Source of the DNA: Actinomyces sp.
Lineage (GTDB): Bacteria; Actinomycetota; Actinomycetes; Actinomycetales; Actinomycetaceae
Assembly: GCF_030530635.1 (NCBI RefSeq)
Contig: NZ_JAUMUL010000046.1
Coordinates: 1 to 29,158, forward strand
DNA length: 29,158 nucleotides
Direction: 5' to 3'
Of this stretch, positions 16,850 to 24,271 are shown one piece after another. Position 1 is the stretch's first letter. The number at the start of each line of letters is the position of its first letter. A program made the translations under genes and the position numbers. Below the pieces are notes generated by a model, which saw only the letters and a list, made by a program, of their open reading frames with translations, made no database searches and was not told the DNA's origin.

Positions 16850-17833
16850 ATGTCTGACACACCTGTTTTCGGCGCGGGCCTGTGGAACTTCGCCACCTAT
16901 GTGGACCGCTACGCCACCGACGGCTACGGGGAGCCCCGCTCCACCATTCGGCAGATCGAGCTGGCCGCCGAGGTCGGCGACATCAGCTATGTGGACCTGA
17001 ACTATCCCTTCACCGCCGGCGTCGGCCTCGACGACGTCAAGGCCTCCCTGGAGCGCACCGGCCTGAAGGCCATCGGCGTCACCCCGGACATCTACCTGCG
17101 TGAGCACCAGATGGGCGCCTTCACCAACCCCGACCCCGCCAAGCGCGCCTCCGCCATGCGCCTCATGCAGGGCGCCGCCGACGCCGTGCGCGAGCTCGGC
17201 GCCCGCTACGTCAAGATCTGGCCGGGGCAGGACGGCTTCGACTACCCCTTCCAGGTGGACTACAAGGAACTCAGCCGCCTGGCTGTGGAGGGCATGCGGG
17301 AGCTGGCCCGGGCCAACCCGGACCTGAAGTTCGTCATCGAGTACAAGCCCCGCGAGCCCCGCACCCACATGTTCTGGTCATCGGCCGCCAAGACTGTGCT
17401 CGGCATCCAGCAGATGGGGGTGGACAACGTCGGCGTGCTCCTCGACTTCGGGCACGCCCTGTTCGGCGGCGAGGCCCCGGCCGAGGCCGCCCAGCTGCTC
17501 ATCGACCACGGCCTGCTGTGGGGCATGGATGTCAACGACAACTACCGCGGCTGGGACGACGACATGGTCGTCGGCACTGTCCACATCACCGAGATCTTCG
17601 AGTTCTTCCACACGCTGAAGAAGAACAACTGGGAGGGCGTGTGGCAGCTGGACCAGTTCCCCTTCCGCGAGGACGTGGTCGACAATGCCCGCACCTCCAT
17701 CCGCTTCCTCAAGGCCCTGCACCGCGCCCTGGACAACCTCGACGAGGCCGCCCTCGCCGATGCCCAGGCTCGGCAGGACCCGCTCGCCGCGCAGCGGGTC
17801 GTCCAGGACGCCCTGCTGACCTGCATGGCCTGA
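16850..17833 (+). CDS. Xylose-isomerase-like TIM-barrel sugar isomerase, candidate D-apiose isomerase
   Basis: A 327-aa protein of the AP-endonuclease-2/xylose-isomerase-like TIM-barrel superfamily. Likely metal ligands and catalytic residues are Glu164 (VIEYKPREPR), Asp199 and His202 (LLDFGHALFGGE), Asp227/Asp230 (GMDVNDNYRGWDDD) and Asp268 with Arg273-Glu274 (LDQFPFRED). This is closer to free-sugar isomerases with a divalent metal than to the shorter (~280 aa) phosphosugar epimerases. With an FGGY kinase before and a split transketolase after, aldose-to-ketose conversion of the imported sugar is the natural role; D-apiose to D-apulose is the best fit I can name. An epimerase acting after the kinase, as in erythritol catabolism, is the main alternative. 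ATG 16850 follows GGAG at a long spacing. Confidence 0.75.
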   Translation: MSDTPVFGAGLWNFATYVDRYATDGYGEPRSTIRQIELAAEVGDISYVDLNYPFTAGVGLDDVKASLERTGLKAIGVTPDIYLREHQMGAFTNPDPAKRASAMRLMQGAADAVRELGARYVKIWPGQDGFDYPFQVDYKELSRLAVEGMRELARANPDLKFVIEYKPREPRTHMFWSSAAKTVLGIQQMGVDNVGVLLDFGHALFGGEAPAEAAQLLIDHGLLWGMDVNDNYRGWDDDMVVGTVHITEIFEFFHTLKKNNWEGVWQLDQFPFREDVVDNARTSIRFLKALHRALDNLDEAALADAQARQDPLAAQRVVQDALLTCMA

Positions 17834-17835
17834 GG

Positions 17836-17851
17836 GGTCGGCCTGCCGACC
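17836..17851 (+). other. Intra-operon stem-loop between isomerase and transketolase genes
   Basis: GGTCGGC and GCCGACC form a 7-bp stem with a 2-nt loop, extended by TGAG/CTCA outside a small bulge. It begins at the isomerase stop. It may protect the upstream message from 3' decay or adjust the ratio of the genes on either side. Confidence 0.5.
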
Positions 17852-17890
17852 TCAGAGCATCATCGTGAGCATCATTAGGAGCAAAGCGTT

Positions 17891-18769
17891 ATGACAGTCT
17901 CTGTTGATCTGCCGGTAGTCGGGCGTACCACGCCCGGCATGAGCCGGGAGGAGGTGATCGCGCATATCAGTCAGGGCGCCCGTCTCATTCGCCGCAAGGA
18001 CCTCGCCCTGGTGGCGAACGCCCGCATGGGCCACCTAGGCGGAGAGTTCTCCATCACGGACGTGCTGGCCACCCTCTACCTGCACGTGCTGAACGTAACT
18101 CCGGAGAACCTGCGGGACCCCGAGCGCGACCGCCTGATCCTTTCGAAGGGGCATGCGGCCTGCGCCCTGTACACCACGCTTGCCGCCGCCGGCCTTTTGG
18201 ATGTGGCCGAGCTGGAAACCTTCGTGCAACCGAACTCGCGGCTCAACGGCCACCCCAACCGCCTCGAGGTCTCCGCCGTCGAGGCCAACACCGGGCCGCT
18301 GGGGCATGGACTGCCGATCGCCGTCGGACAGGCCATCGCCGCCCAGCTGGACGGCTCTTCCCGCCGCGTATTCGTCCTCACCGGAGACGGGGAGTTGCAG
18401 GAGGGCTCCAACTGGGAGGCGCTCATGTTCGCCTCCCAGCGCGGCCTGGCCAACCTCTGCGTGGTGGCCGACCGCAACCACCTCCAGCAGGGCGCCACCA
18501 CCGAGGACACCAACGATCTGACTCCGCTGGACGACAAGGCCCGCGCCTTCGGCATGGAGGTGGTGGACGTGGACGCGCATGACATCGGCGCCCTGCTGGA
18601 TGTCTTCGCCGCCGTGCCGGCCACATCGGGCAAGCCCACCTTCGTCATCGCCCACTCCCACAAGGGGCACCCGATCTCCTTCATGTCCGACGCCGTCGCC
18701 TGGCACCACAAGCTGCCCACCGACGCCGAGGTGGAGCAGGCCCTGGCAGAACTGGAGGCACTGGCATGA
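17891..18769 (+). CDS. Transketolase, N-terminal (TPP-binding) subunit
   Basis: A 292-aa protein equal to the first half of transketolase. It contains NARMGHLGGEFSITDVLATL and SKGHAACALYTTLA early on, GPLGHGLPIAVGQA in the middle, and the thiamine-diphosphate/Mg site GDGELQEG at 165-172 followed about 28 residues later by Asn in ADRNHLQQG. AGGAG upstream fits ATG 17891. The C-terminal half is the next gene, overlapping by ATGA, so the two proteins are made together and should form a heteromeric enzyme. Split transketolases of this kind occur in sugar-specific pathways, notably as subunit A of apulose-4-phosphate transketolase. A general pentose-phosphate transketolase is usually a single ~650-700-aa chain, which favours a dedicated role here. 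Confidence 0.9.
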   Translation: MTVSVDLPVVGRTTPGMSREEVIAHISQGARLIRRKDLALVANARMGHLGGEFSITDVLATLYLHVLNVTPENLRDPERDRLILSKGHAACALYTTLAAAGLLDVAELETFVQPNSRLNGHPNRLEVSAVEANTGPLGHGLPIAVGQAIAAQLDGSSRRVFVLTGDGELQEGSNWEALMFASQRGLANLCVVADRNHLQQGATTEDTNDLTPLDDKARAFGMEVVDVDAHDIGALLDVFAAVPATSGKPTFVIAHSHKGHPISFMSDAVAWHHKLPTDAEVEQALAELEALA

Positions 18770-19716
18770 CCGCCACCGAAGAGACTGTTTTGTACGACTG
18801 CCGCGACGCCTTCGCTGCGGTCCTGGAGGAGTTGGGGGAGGCGGATGAGCGCATCGTCGCCGTCGTTAATGACTCCGTGGGCTCCTCCAAGCTCGGCGGT
18901 TTCGCCACGCGCTTCCCCGAACGGATCATCAACGTCGGCATCGCCGAGCAGAACCAGGTGGGTGTGGCCGCAGGGCTCGAGGGCGGCGGGCGGCTGCCGA
19001 TCGTCTCCTGCGCCGGCTCCTTCCTGTCCGCCCGGGCGATGGAACAGGTCAAGATCGACGCCGCCTACTCCTACCGGCACATGGTGCTCACCGCGCAGAG
19101 CCCGGGTCTGGCCTACGGGCAGCTCGGCAGCACCCACCACAGCGCCGAGGACGTGGCCTGGATGCGGGTCATCCCCAATATGACGGTGATCGTTCCCGCA
19201 GATCCGGTGGAGACCGCCGCCGCCGTCCGCTGGGCGGTTACCGAGCACGACGGCCCCGTCTACATCCGCATCTCCCGGATGAAGGTGCCCGCCGTCCACA
19301 CCGACGACTACGTGTTCACCCCGGGGCGGGCCACCAGGCTCCGGGAGGGCGACCACCTGACCATCATCACCAACGGCACCGTGCTGCACCGGGCGCTCGC
19401 CGCTGCCGACGCACTGGCCACGGACGGCATTCACGCCCGCGTGCTGTCCATGGCGGGTGTCAAGCCACTTGATGAGGAGGCGGTGCTGTCCGCCGCCCGG
19501 GAGACGGGCCGGATCATCACCGCTGAGGAGGGGCTCGTCGCCGGCGGACTCGGCGCAGCGGTGAGCGAAGTGGTTACCGCTAACCATCCCGTGCCGGTCA
19601 AACGGATCGGTGTCCCGGACACCTTCGCCCCCACCGGTTCCGAGGGGTGGCTCATGGACCACTGGGGCATCAGCGCCGACGGCATCGCCGCAGCCGCCAA
19701 GGAACTGCTCGCCTGA
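18766..19716 (+). CDS. Transketolase, C-terminal (pyrimidine-binding) subunit
   Basis: A 316-aa protein covering the pyrimidine-binding and C-terminal domains of transketolase/DXS-like enzymes. Glu61 in GIAEQNQVGVAAGL is the conserved residue that activates the thiamine ring. SPGLAYGQLGSTHHSAEDVAWMR and VIVPADPVETAAAVR follow, then a C-terminal domain with GVKPLDEEAV and TAEEGLVAGGLGAAV. The active site forms between this chain and the 17891-18769 product. The start overlaps the preceding stop (ATGA 18766-18769). It would transfer a two-carbon ketol unit from the ketose phosphate to an aldose phosphate, feeding triose phosphate and xylulose 5-phosphate to central metabolism. It ends the structural genes and is followed by a strong hairpin. 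Confidence 0.9.
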   Translation: MTATEETVLYDCRDAFAAVLEELGEADERIVAVVNDSVGSSKLGGFATRFPERIINVGIAEQNQVGVAAGLEGGGRLPIVSCAGSFLSARAMEQVKIDAAYSYRHMVLTAQSPGLAYGQLGSTHHSAEDVAWMRVIPNMTVIVPADPVETAAAVRWAVTEHDGPVYIRISRMKVPAVHTDDYVFTPGRATRLREGDHLTIITNGTVLHRALAAADALATDGIHARVLSMAGVKPLDEEAVLSAARETGRIITAEEGLVAGGLGAAVSEVVTANHPVPVKRIGVPDTFAPTGSEGWLMDHWGISADGIAAAAKELLA

Positions 19717-19737
19717 CGCGCGCCCTCACCACTGGCC

Positions 19738-19776
19738 GATGCGGCCGGGACCGGACAGTCCGGTCCCGGCCGCATC
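19738..19776 (+). terminator. 18-bp hairpin after the transketolase genes
   Basis: A perfect 18-bp stem, GATGCGGCCGGGACCGGA at 19738-19755 with its complement at 19759-19776, and a 3-nt loop. There is no T-tract. It lies 21 bp after the operon's last structural gene and 68 bp before the regulator start. It probably terminates most transcripts or marks a processing point that keeps regulator levels low. Confidence 0.75.
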
Positions 19777-19844
19777 CACGTGGAATCCGTCCAATCGCGA
19801 TAGGTTTGGGCTCTAGATCCTGCCGCGGGAAAGGAGCCGCACCG

Positions 19845-20795
19845 GTGAATGACGACGCTCAACTGCGCCTAATGGCCCGCATCGCGCGCATGTATCACGA
19901 GCACGGGATCAAGCAATCCGAGATCGCGGCGGAGCTGCATGTGTCTCAACCACGTGTTTCCCGGTTACTGAAGCGCGCAGTCGATGAGGGCATTGTGCGT
20001 ACCGTCGTCACCCTTCCCAGTGGCACCTTCACCTCTTTGGAGGAGGAGATCGAGGCGCGCCATGGTTTGGACGAGTGCGTGGTGGTGGACGCCGGCGAGG
20101 ACGAGGCCACGATTGAGAACGCTCTCGCCGCCGCGGCCGCCACTTACCTGGAGACTACGCTCACCGGTGGTGACCTGATCGGGTTGTCCTCGTGGAGCGC
20201 CACCTGGCTGGCGGCGATCGAACGGCTTCAGCCGTTCCGTACCCGGGTGGCCACCGCGGTGGTACAGCTCTTCGGCGGTATCGGGAACCCCACCGTGCAG
20301 GTCAAGGCCACCCGCATGATCGATCTGCTGGCCCGGGCCACCGGGGCCGCACCCGAGTTCTTCCCCTCGCCGGCGGTGCTGGGCACTTCGGCGGCTGCCG
20401 CCGAGCTGCGCAATGACCCGTCCGTCCTGCGCGTGCTCGATCTGTTGCCGCAGGTCACCATCGCCCTGGTGGGCATCGGCAGCCTTGAACCCTCCGCGTT
20501 GCTGCGCGAGTCCGGCAACATCTTCTCCGACTCCGACCGTGAGGAGTTGCGCGCGGCGGGCGCAGTCGGGGACGTGTGCCTGCGCTACTTCGACGCCGAC
20601 GGCGCCCATGTGGACTCCGGCTTCGACCGCCGCCTGGTGGGGGCGGATGCGGCTCAACTGCGCGCCATCCCGCGCCGAGTGGCGGCAGCGGGCGGCCAAC
20701 GCAAGCACGCCGCCATCCGCGCCGCCCTGCACGGCGGCTGGGTGAACATCCTCATCACCGACGCCACAACGGCGCGGGCGCTGCTGGAGGAGTGA
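19845..20795 (+). CDS. SorC-family sugar-responsive transcriptional regulator
   Basis: A 316-aa SorC/DeoR-like regulator. The N-terminal helix-turn-helix (about residues 22-52: IKQSEIAAELHVSQPRVSRL) is followed by the sugar-phosphate-binding domain, with LTGGDLIGLSSWSATW, VVQLFGGIGN, and the ALVGIGSLEPS segment, as in the NagB-like fold of this family. Effectors are usually phosphorylated sugars, so a product of the kinase at 15277-16746 is a likely ligand. GTG 19845 is preceded by GAAAGGAG. It is separated from the operon by an 18-bp hairpin, so it may have its own weak transcript. The target is presumably the promoter at 10745-10773. EryD of erythritol operons is also SorC-like, which keeps a tetritol pathway open as an alternative. 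Confidence 0.88.
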   Translation: MNDDAQLRLMARIARMYHEHGIKQSEIAAELHVSQPRVSRLLKRAVDEGIVRTVVTLPSGTFTSLEEEIEARHGLDECVVVDAGEDEATIENALAAAAATYLETTLTGGDLIGLSSWSATWLAAIERLQPFRTRVATAVVQLFGGIGNPTVQVKATRMIDLLARATGAAPEFFPSPAVLGTSAAAAELRNDPSVLRVLDLLPQVTIALVGIGSLEPSALLRESGNIFSDSDREELRAAGAVGDVCLRYFDADGAHVDSGFDRRLVGADAAQLRAIPRRVAAAGGQRKHAAIRAALHGGWVNILITDATTARALLEE

Positions 20796-21074
20796 CGGGC
20801 GACCGGCGACCGGCTGGCGACGGCGTTTGCCTTCCGATATGGCCCGACAACGAGCCGCCTGCCGACCTACCCGGCTAGGGCAACGGCCTCGTCGATGAGA
20901 TCGGGCGGGTTCTTCATAGGGGTGACCCGCCGCTGTGGAGTTTGTGTGCTTTGTGCGCGATTGTGGGGAAAGGTTGTGATTGTGCGGGGTGCCGTCAGTG
21001 CCGTGAGTAACCCTCATGAGGTGGATCGCCGCCCGTTGTTTGGTTGGCGGCCGCTGTAAGGCCTCGCACCACGA

Positions 21075-21190
21075 ACACGAGTTGTCTGCACGAACACGGG
21101 TTTGCGGCCATGAACACGCGTTTTGGAGTTTTGCACGTGTAGAACCCGTGCAGAAGGCCAAAACGCGTGTCTTTGACGGCTTACTCGTGT
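21075..21190. repeat. Three-unit palindromic repeat cluster based on ACACGNGT
   Basis: The left half has three direct units, GAACACGAGTT (21073), GAACACGGGTT (21092) and GAACACGCGTT (21112), at 19-20 bp steps. Each has a reverse-complement partner on the right: AACCCGTG (21143-21150), CCAAAACGCGTGT (21158-21170, a perfect 13-bp match to 21114-21126) and ACTCGTGT (21183-21190). CACGTG lies between the halves at 21134-21139. Confidence 0.7.
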
Positions 21191-21440
21191 CTGACAGGAG
21201 GACTCCTGCGCCCGGGCAACGCCGGCCGCAGGGACTCGCCTAAGAGGCAAGGCCCTCCGGCCAGGAGCCCCACAGCCGGCCCCCCTGCAATGACGGCACG
21301 CACCCTCCGGAGCACAAACCGATACCTGGCGCGACGGCACGGGCAGGTTCATTCGGCTCTTCCGGTGTGAGGGTGTGTTGGTGGGGTTGGGGTGTGTGGC
21401 TGTTTGCGCTTCGGTCGGCGGACCCGCGCCGGGCCTTACT

Positions 21441-21512
21441 CGGACCGCTCAGCTCTGCTTGGACCGCCCTAGACGCAGTCTCAGGCGGTCCAACGGGGGG
21501 AACGCGGTCCAA
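21441..21512. repeat. Nested palindrome built on TTGGACCGC
   Basis: TTGGACCGCC (21459-21468) pairs with GGCGGTCCAA (21484-21493), with a smaller AGAC-GCA-GTCT hairpin inside. A further CGGACCGC lies outside on the left (21441) and a further GCGGTCCAA on the right (21504-21512). The plan, direct units then inverted units about 20 bp apart, resembles the cluster at 21075-21190. Confidence 0.65.
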
Positions 21513-21573
21513 GTAGGGGACCCGTCCGTCCGCGGCCCGCCGTTGGCGCCGAATCCCGTGCGCGGCGGCCCAA

Positions 21574-21697
21574 AATGTCCTGAATCGGCACAAAGGCCGT
21601 CGGTGACTGCTGGGGCCGATCTGGAGACCGCATGATTCCAACGTTCTGCCTGCGGCCGCCAGAGACGTCGGAGTCGTTTGTGCCTATTTCGGACATT
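21574..21697. repeat. 124-bp dispersed imperfect palindrome, copy B
   Basis: The left end AATGTCCTGAATCGGCACAA and the right end read on the other strand, AATGTCCGAAATAGGCACAA, match at 17 of 20 places. The central CCGCATGATTCCAACGTT (21628-21645) is identical to copy A and lies at the same offset. The arms differ between copies A and B but stay complementary within each copy. Confidence 0.75.
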
Positions 21698-21762
21698 CCG
21701 CCCAACCGCGGGACACCCGGACACATCACGCCCCCCGAACCGGCGTGGCTGATGACGCCTGA

Positions 21763-23152
21763 TCATCGTGCGTGCACCGCCTCCAGCCAATTCACCTCGC
21801 CATGCACGGTGGTAGCGATTGCGTCGAACTCGGCCGCGTCCACGTCCCCGGCCGACTGAGGCGTTGGCGTGAGCAGGAGCGTATGGGGGACGGCCGACTC
21901 TCAAGCGGGCCAAGAGGCTACGGAGCCGGTTCGTTGGCGGCCGCACGGGTCGCCGTCGCCGGCGAAGTTCGCCCAGATCGAGCCTATATCGCGCGACAGT
22001 ACCCAGGCTTCGTCTCCTCCGCCGTTGAGACCGCGAGCCGCGTCCACATTGCCGAAGGCGAGAGCGACGTCTAGCTCGTGCGTAGACATGTAGATGCCGT
22101 CGTCCACCGGGGTGCGCCAAGTGATGCGGTAGCGCCAGGTGGGTGCACCGCCGTGTGCCTGCGCCCAGGCGACTCGTCTCTGAACCACAGTGCGTGTATG
22201 GACACAGAAGGCCAGGTCGGAGGCGGCCCGGAGCGCCAGTTCGTAGGGGTCGGCGTTTGGGTGCGAGGCGTGCAGGGCCGCCAGGAACTCCTCCGCCATC
22301 TGCCCGCCCAATGCGGCTGTCAATGCCCGGCGCAGTCCACCGAGCCCCTGCGCCTTGAGTTCGTCGTGACTTTCTGCGAGGAACAACGCTGCCTCGGTGT
22401 CTAGATCACCGACTATTGCAGGCACATGGGCGGACAATGCCAACGCGCCAGGCGCGAACGGGGCGCAGGGCAGTGTACTTCCGTCGATGACCGGGGAGAA
22501 GGTGGTCATGGAAATGCCCACGGCGTCGAACGAGGCACGCATGAAGTCCTGGATTGGGAGCCCGGCAGCTCAGTGGCGGACCCATCTTCGGGAAGTCCGG
22601 CGCAGGCACGTAACCGGCGTCCGGTCTGCAGAGCGTCGTCGAGCGGACGCGCCAGCGTGGTGGCACTCGAACACAATACGGCGCGGTGGAACAGTCCGGC
22701 CGCGGACGGCATGGCCATGAGAATGGAGATCTTCATGGCCCCGCCGCTCTGGCCAGCCACGGTGATCCGCGAGGCATCGCCGCCGAAGGCGGCGATGTTG
22801 TCCCGTACCCAGGTCAGCATCGCCACAACATCGAGCATGCCGACGTTGCCGGATGCGGCGTAGGGGGAGTCCGGTTCCGCCGTTGGATCAACTACCTGCG
22901 TGTAGCCGAGCGCCCCGAGTAGGTGGTTGAAGGCGACCACCACCAGGTCGTGCTCGCCGGCGAGATTACCGCCGTCGATGGAAGGCGAGGAGCCCGAGTT
23001 GGAGGAGTATGCGCCCGAGTGGACCAAAACGAGTACCGGCCTGTCCGATCGGTGTCGGCTCCGTAGCGGATGCTCTTGAAGGCGGCTACGCCCTCCGCTA
23101 CCCGTCCACGGACCGGCCCATGGATGGTAGGAACGACTACGGAGCTGTACAT
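21763..23152 (-). pseudogene. Type B carboxylesterase, broken by deletion, frameshift and stop
   Basis: Starts at ATG 23152 (minus) behind a good GGAAGGAG. The first ~35 codons (VPTIHGPVRGR, AAFKSIRYGAD) are a carboxylesterase N-terminus. Near 23040 the sequence jumps frame straight to RPVLVLVHSGAY, losing roughly 80 residues. The middle has NHLLGALGYTQ and the nucleophile motif GQSGGA. A second frameshift near 22565 leads to the C-terminal part, with SPVIDG and the likely catalytic-His segment STHELDVALAFGN. A TGA at 21901-21903 then interrupts WPA, after which readable sequence continues in frame to a second TGA at 21763-21765. It lies 15 bp after the nucleoside-hydrolase stop and was probably cotranscribed, de-esterifying a substrate for the same pathway. 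Confidence 0.85.
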
Positions 23153-23167
23153 TGCCGCTCCTTCCTT

Positions 23168-24169
23168 TCAGCTCTCCATCCATTCGGCCAGAGCGGCCAG
23201 GGAGTCGAACATGTCGTCGAACAGCAGCCGGTTGTCGATGCGCCGGTAGCGGCGCATCGGGCGGGTGTTTTGCGGATACCGGTAGGTGCCGTCGTCGGCT
23301 ATACGGGGCGTGGGAATCACGTCGTAGTAGGAGGAGGCGGCGTCGGGCTCGAAGGTGGTCTGCAGCGAGGACAGCAGCACGAGCGGCTGGTCGCCGAGCA
23401 CATAGGTGGCCCCCGGGTGCGCCATGCCCGAAACCATCTCGCGCACCTGGTTCAGCTCATCCAGCAGGTAGGTGCCGACTCCTCCCGCGCGGGCGCAGCC
23501 ACGGCGAATGGTCGGCATGGACACGGTGGCAGAGCGGTACACATCGCGCGGAATCTGCCAGATGCGGGCCTCGGTGTCGTTGAAGACGTAACGAGCGCTC
23601 GCCGCGTCGAGAGCCAGGTTGTACTCCATATCCGTGCCGCCCTCGGGCACGTATGCAAGTCCGGGGTGCTCCCCGCCGCCGATCCAAATGAGCGTCAGAC
23701 GCTCGGCGATGGCGGGTTCAGCCTTGAAGGCGCGGGCTACGTCGCCCAAGGAGCCACCGGCGACGAGGAACAGGGGACGGTCATCGCCGCGCATTGCTTC
23801 GTCGACTATGAATCGGGAGGCCGCGGTGGGGCCGTCGTAGGCGCCGAAGCCGCGGTCATCGCCGTCGTACAGGTCGACGCCGGTAACGCCCATCGTGGCC
23901 AGCAGGGTCTCGACGCGTTCACGGCCGGCACGTACGGAGGAGTCGGTGCGGTTCCACGGATCGTCCTCGCGCAGACGGGAGATGACGACGCCGCGCACCT
24001 CGGTGCCTTCAACGAGCAGGTGGTGGGCGAGGGCGAACAGGTCGTCGGGGTCGCCGGCGAAGTCGTTGTCGATGATTACGCGGGTGCGGGCAGTCACGCC
24101 GGGAAGCCGGTCGGCCTCGGCGAGCCAGGGGAGAGAACCGGGGGTCCAGGTCTTAGAGGCGGCGGTCAT
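23168..24169 (-). CDS. Nucleoside-hydrolase-like enzyme (IunH superfamily)
   Basis: A 333-aa protein with the metal-binding N-terminal Asp cluster of nucleoside hydrolases, here DNDFAGDPDD at residues 34-43. The spelling departs from the common DTDPGIDD. FLVAGGSLGDVA and LIWIGGG resemble the family's central segments, and the C-terminal third (YYDVIPTPRI onwards) is less typical. Classic members cleave ribonucleosides to base and ribose; divergent ones act on other N- or O-glycosides. I chose ATG 24169 for its strong AAAGGAG; the frame stays open upstream without such a site. It follows an MFS transporter and precedes an esterase remnant, so a plant or host glycoside is as plausible a substrate as a nucleoside. 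Intact. Confidence 0.75.
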   Translation of the reverse strand: MTAASKTWTPGSLPWLAEADRLPGVTARTRVIIDNDFAGDPDDLFALAHHLLVEGTEVRGVVISRLREDDPWNRTDSSVRAGRERVETLLATMGVTGVDLYDGDDRGFGAYDGPTAASRFIVDEAMRGDDRPLFLVAGGSLGDVARAFKAEPAIAERLTLIWIGGGEHPGLAYVPEGGTDMEYNLALDAASARYVFNDTEARIWQIPRDVYRSATVSMPTIRRGCARAGGVGTYLLDELNQVREMVSGMAHPGATYVLGDQPLVLLSSLQTTFEPDAASSYYDVIPTPRIADDGTYRYPQNTRPMRRYRRIDNRLLFDDMFDSLAALAEWMES

Positions 24170-24227
24170 TGTCTTGCTCCTTTGCAATAGGGATCGAATC
24201 ACACGGTATTGGGTGTCGGTGGGTGGG

Positions 24228-24267
24228 GGGTGGCGGCACCGATCCGGTCGGACCGATGCCGCCACCC
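24228..24267 (-). terminator. Hairpin after the MFS transporter gene
   Basis: GGGTGGCGGCA (24228-24238) pairs with TGCCGCCACCC (24257-24267). An inner TCCG-GT-CGGA hairpin sits beyond a small internal loop. It starts 5 bp after the MFS stop and about 60 bp before the nucleoside-hydrolase gene, so it may be a partial terminator or a processing hairpin setting the ratio of the two proteins. Confidence 0.6.
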
Positions 24268-24271
24268 GCGG

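Larger units (their letters stand above)
20796..21762. other. Gene-free, palindrome-rich island of about 970 bp
   Basis: No credible gene is seen on either strand. The interval contains three separate inverted-repeat structures (21075-21190, 21441-21512, 21574-21697), a small CAGGAG/CTCCTG hairpin near 21195-21208, and a G/T-rich stretch near 20938-20985. It lies between two convergent units, the SorC gene and the carboxylesterase pseudogene. It looks like a site where small structured elements accumulate. Confidence 0.6.

Noticed and set aside
20871..20930. Short minus-strand reading frame ending NPPDLIDEAVALAG
   Set aside because: It reads like a protein end, but only about 16-20 codons are supported, with no ribosome site or recognisable family. 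It may be a gene remnant, but I cannot show it.
21073..21191. CRISPR array
   Set aside because: Units are only ~11 bp, differ from each other, are spaced 19-20 bp start to start and then invert; there are no cas genes.
22426..22863. Plus-strand genes opposite the carboxylesterase remnant
   Set aside because: The minus-strand frames carry clear esterase motifs (GQSGGA, SPVIDG), and the plus-strand frames show none.
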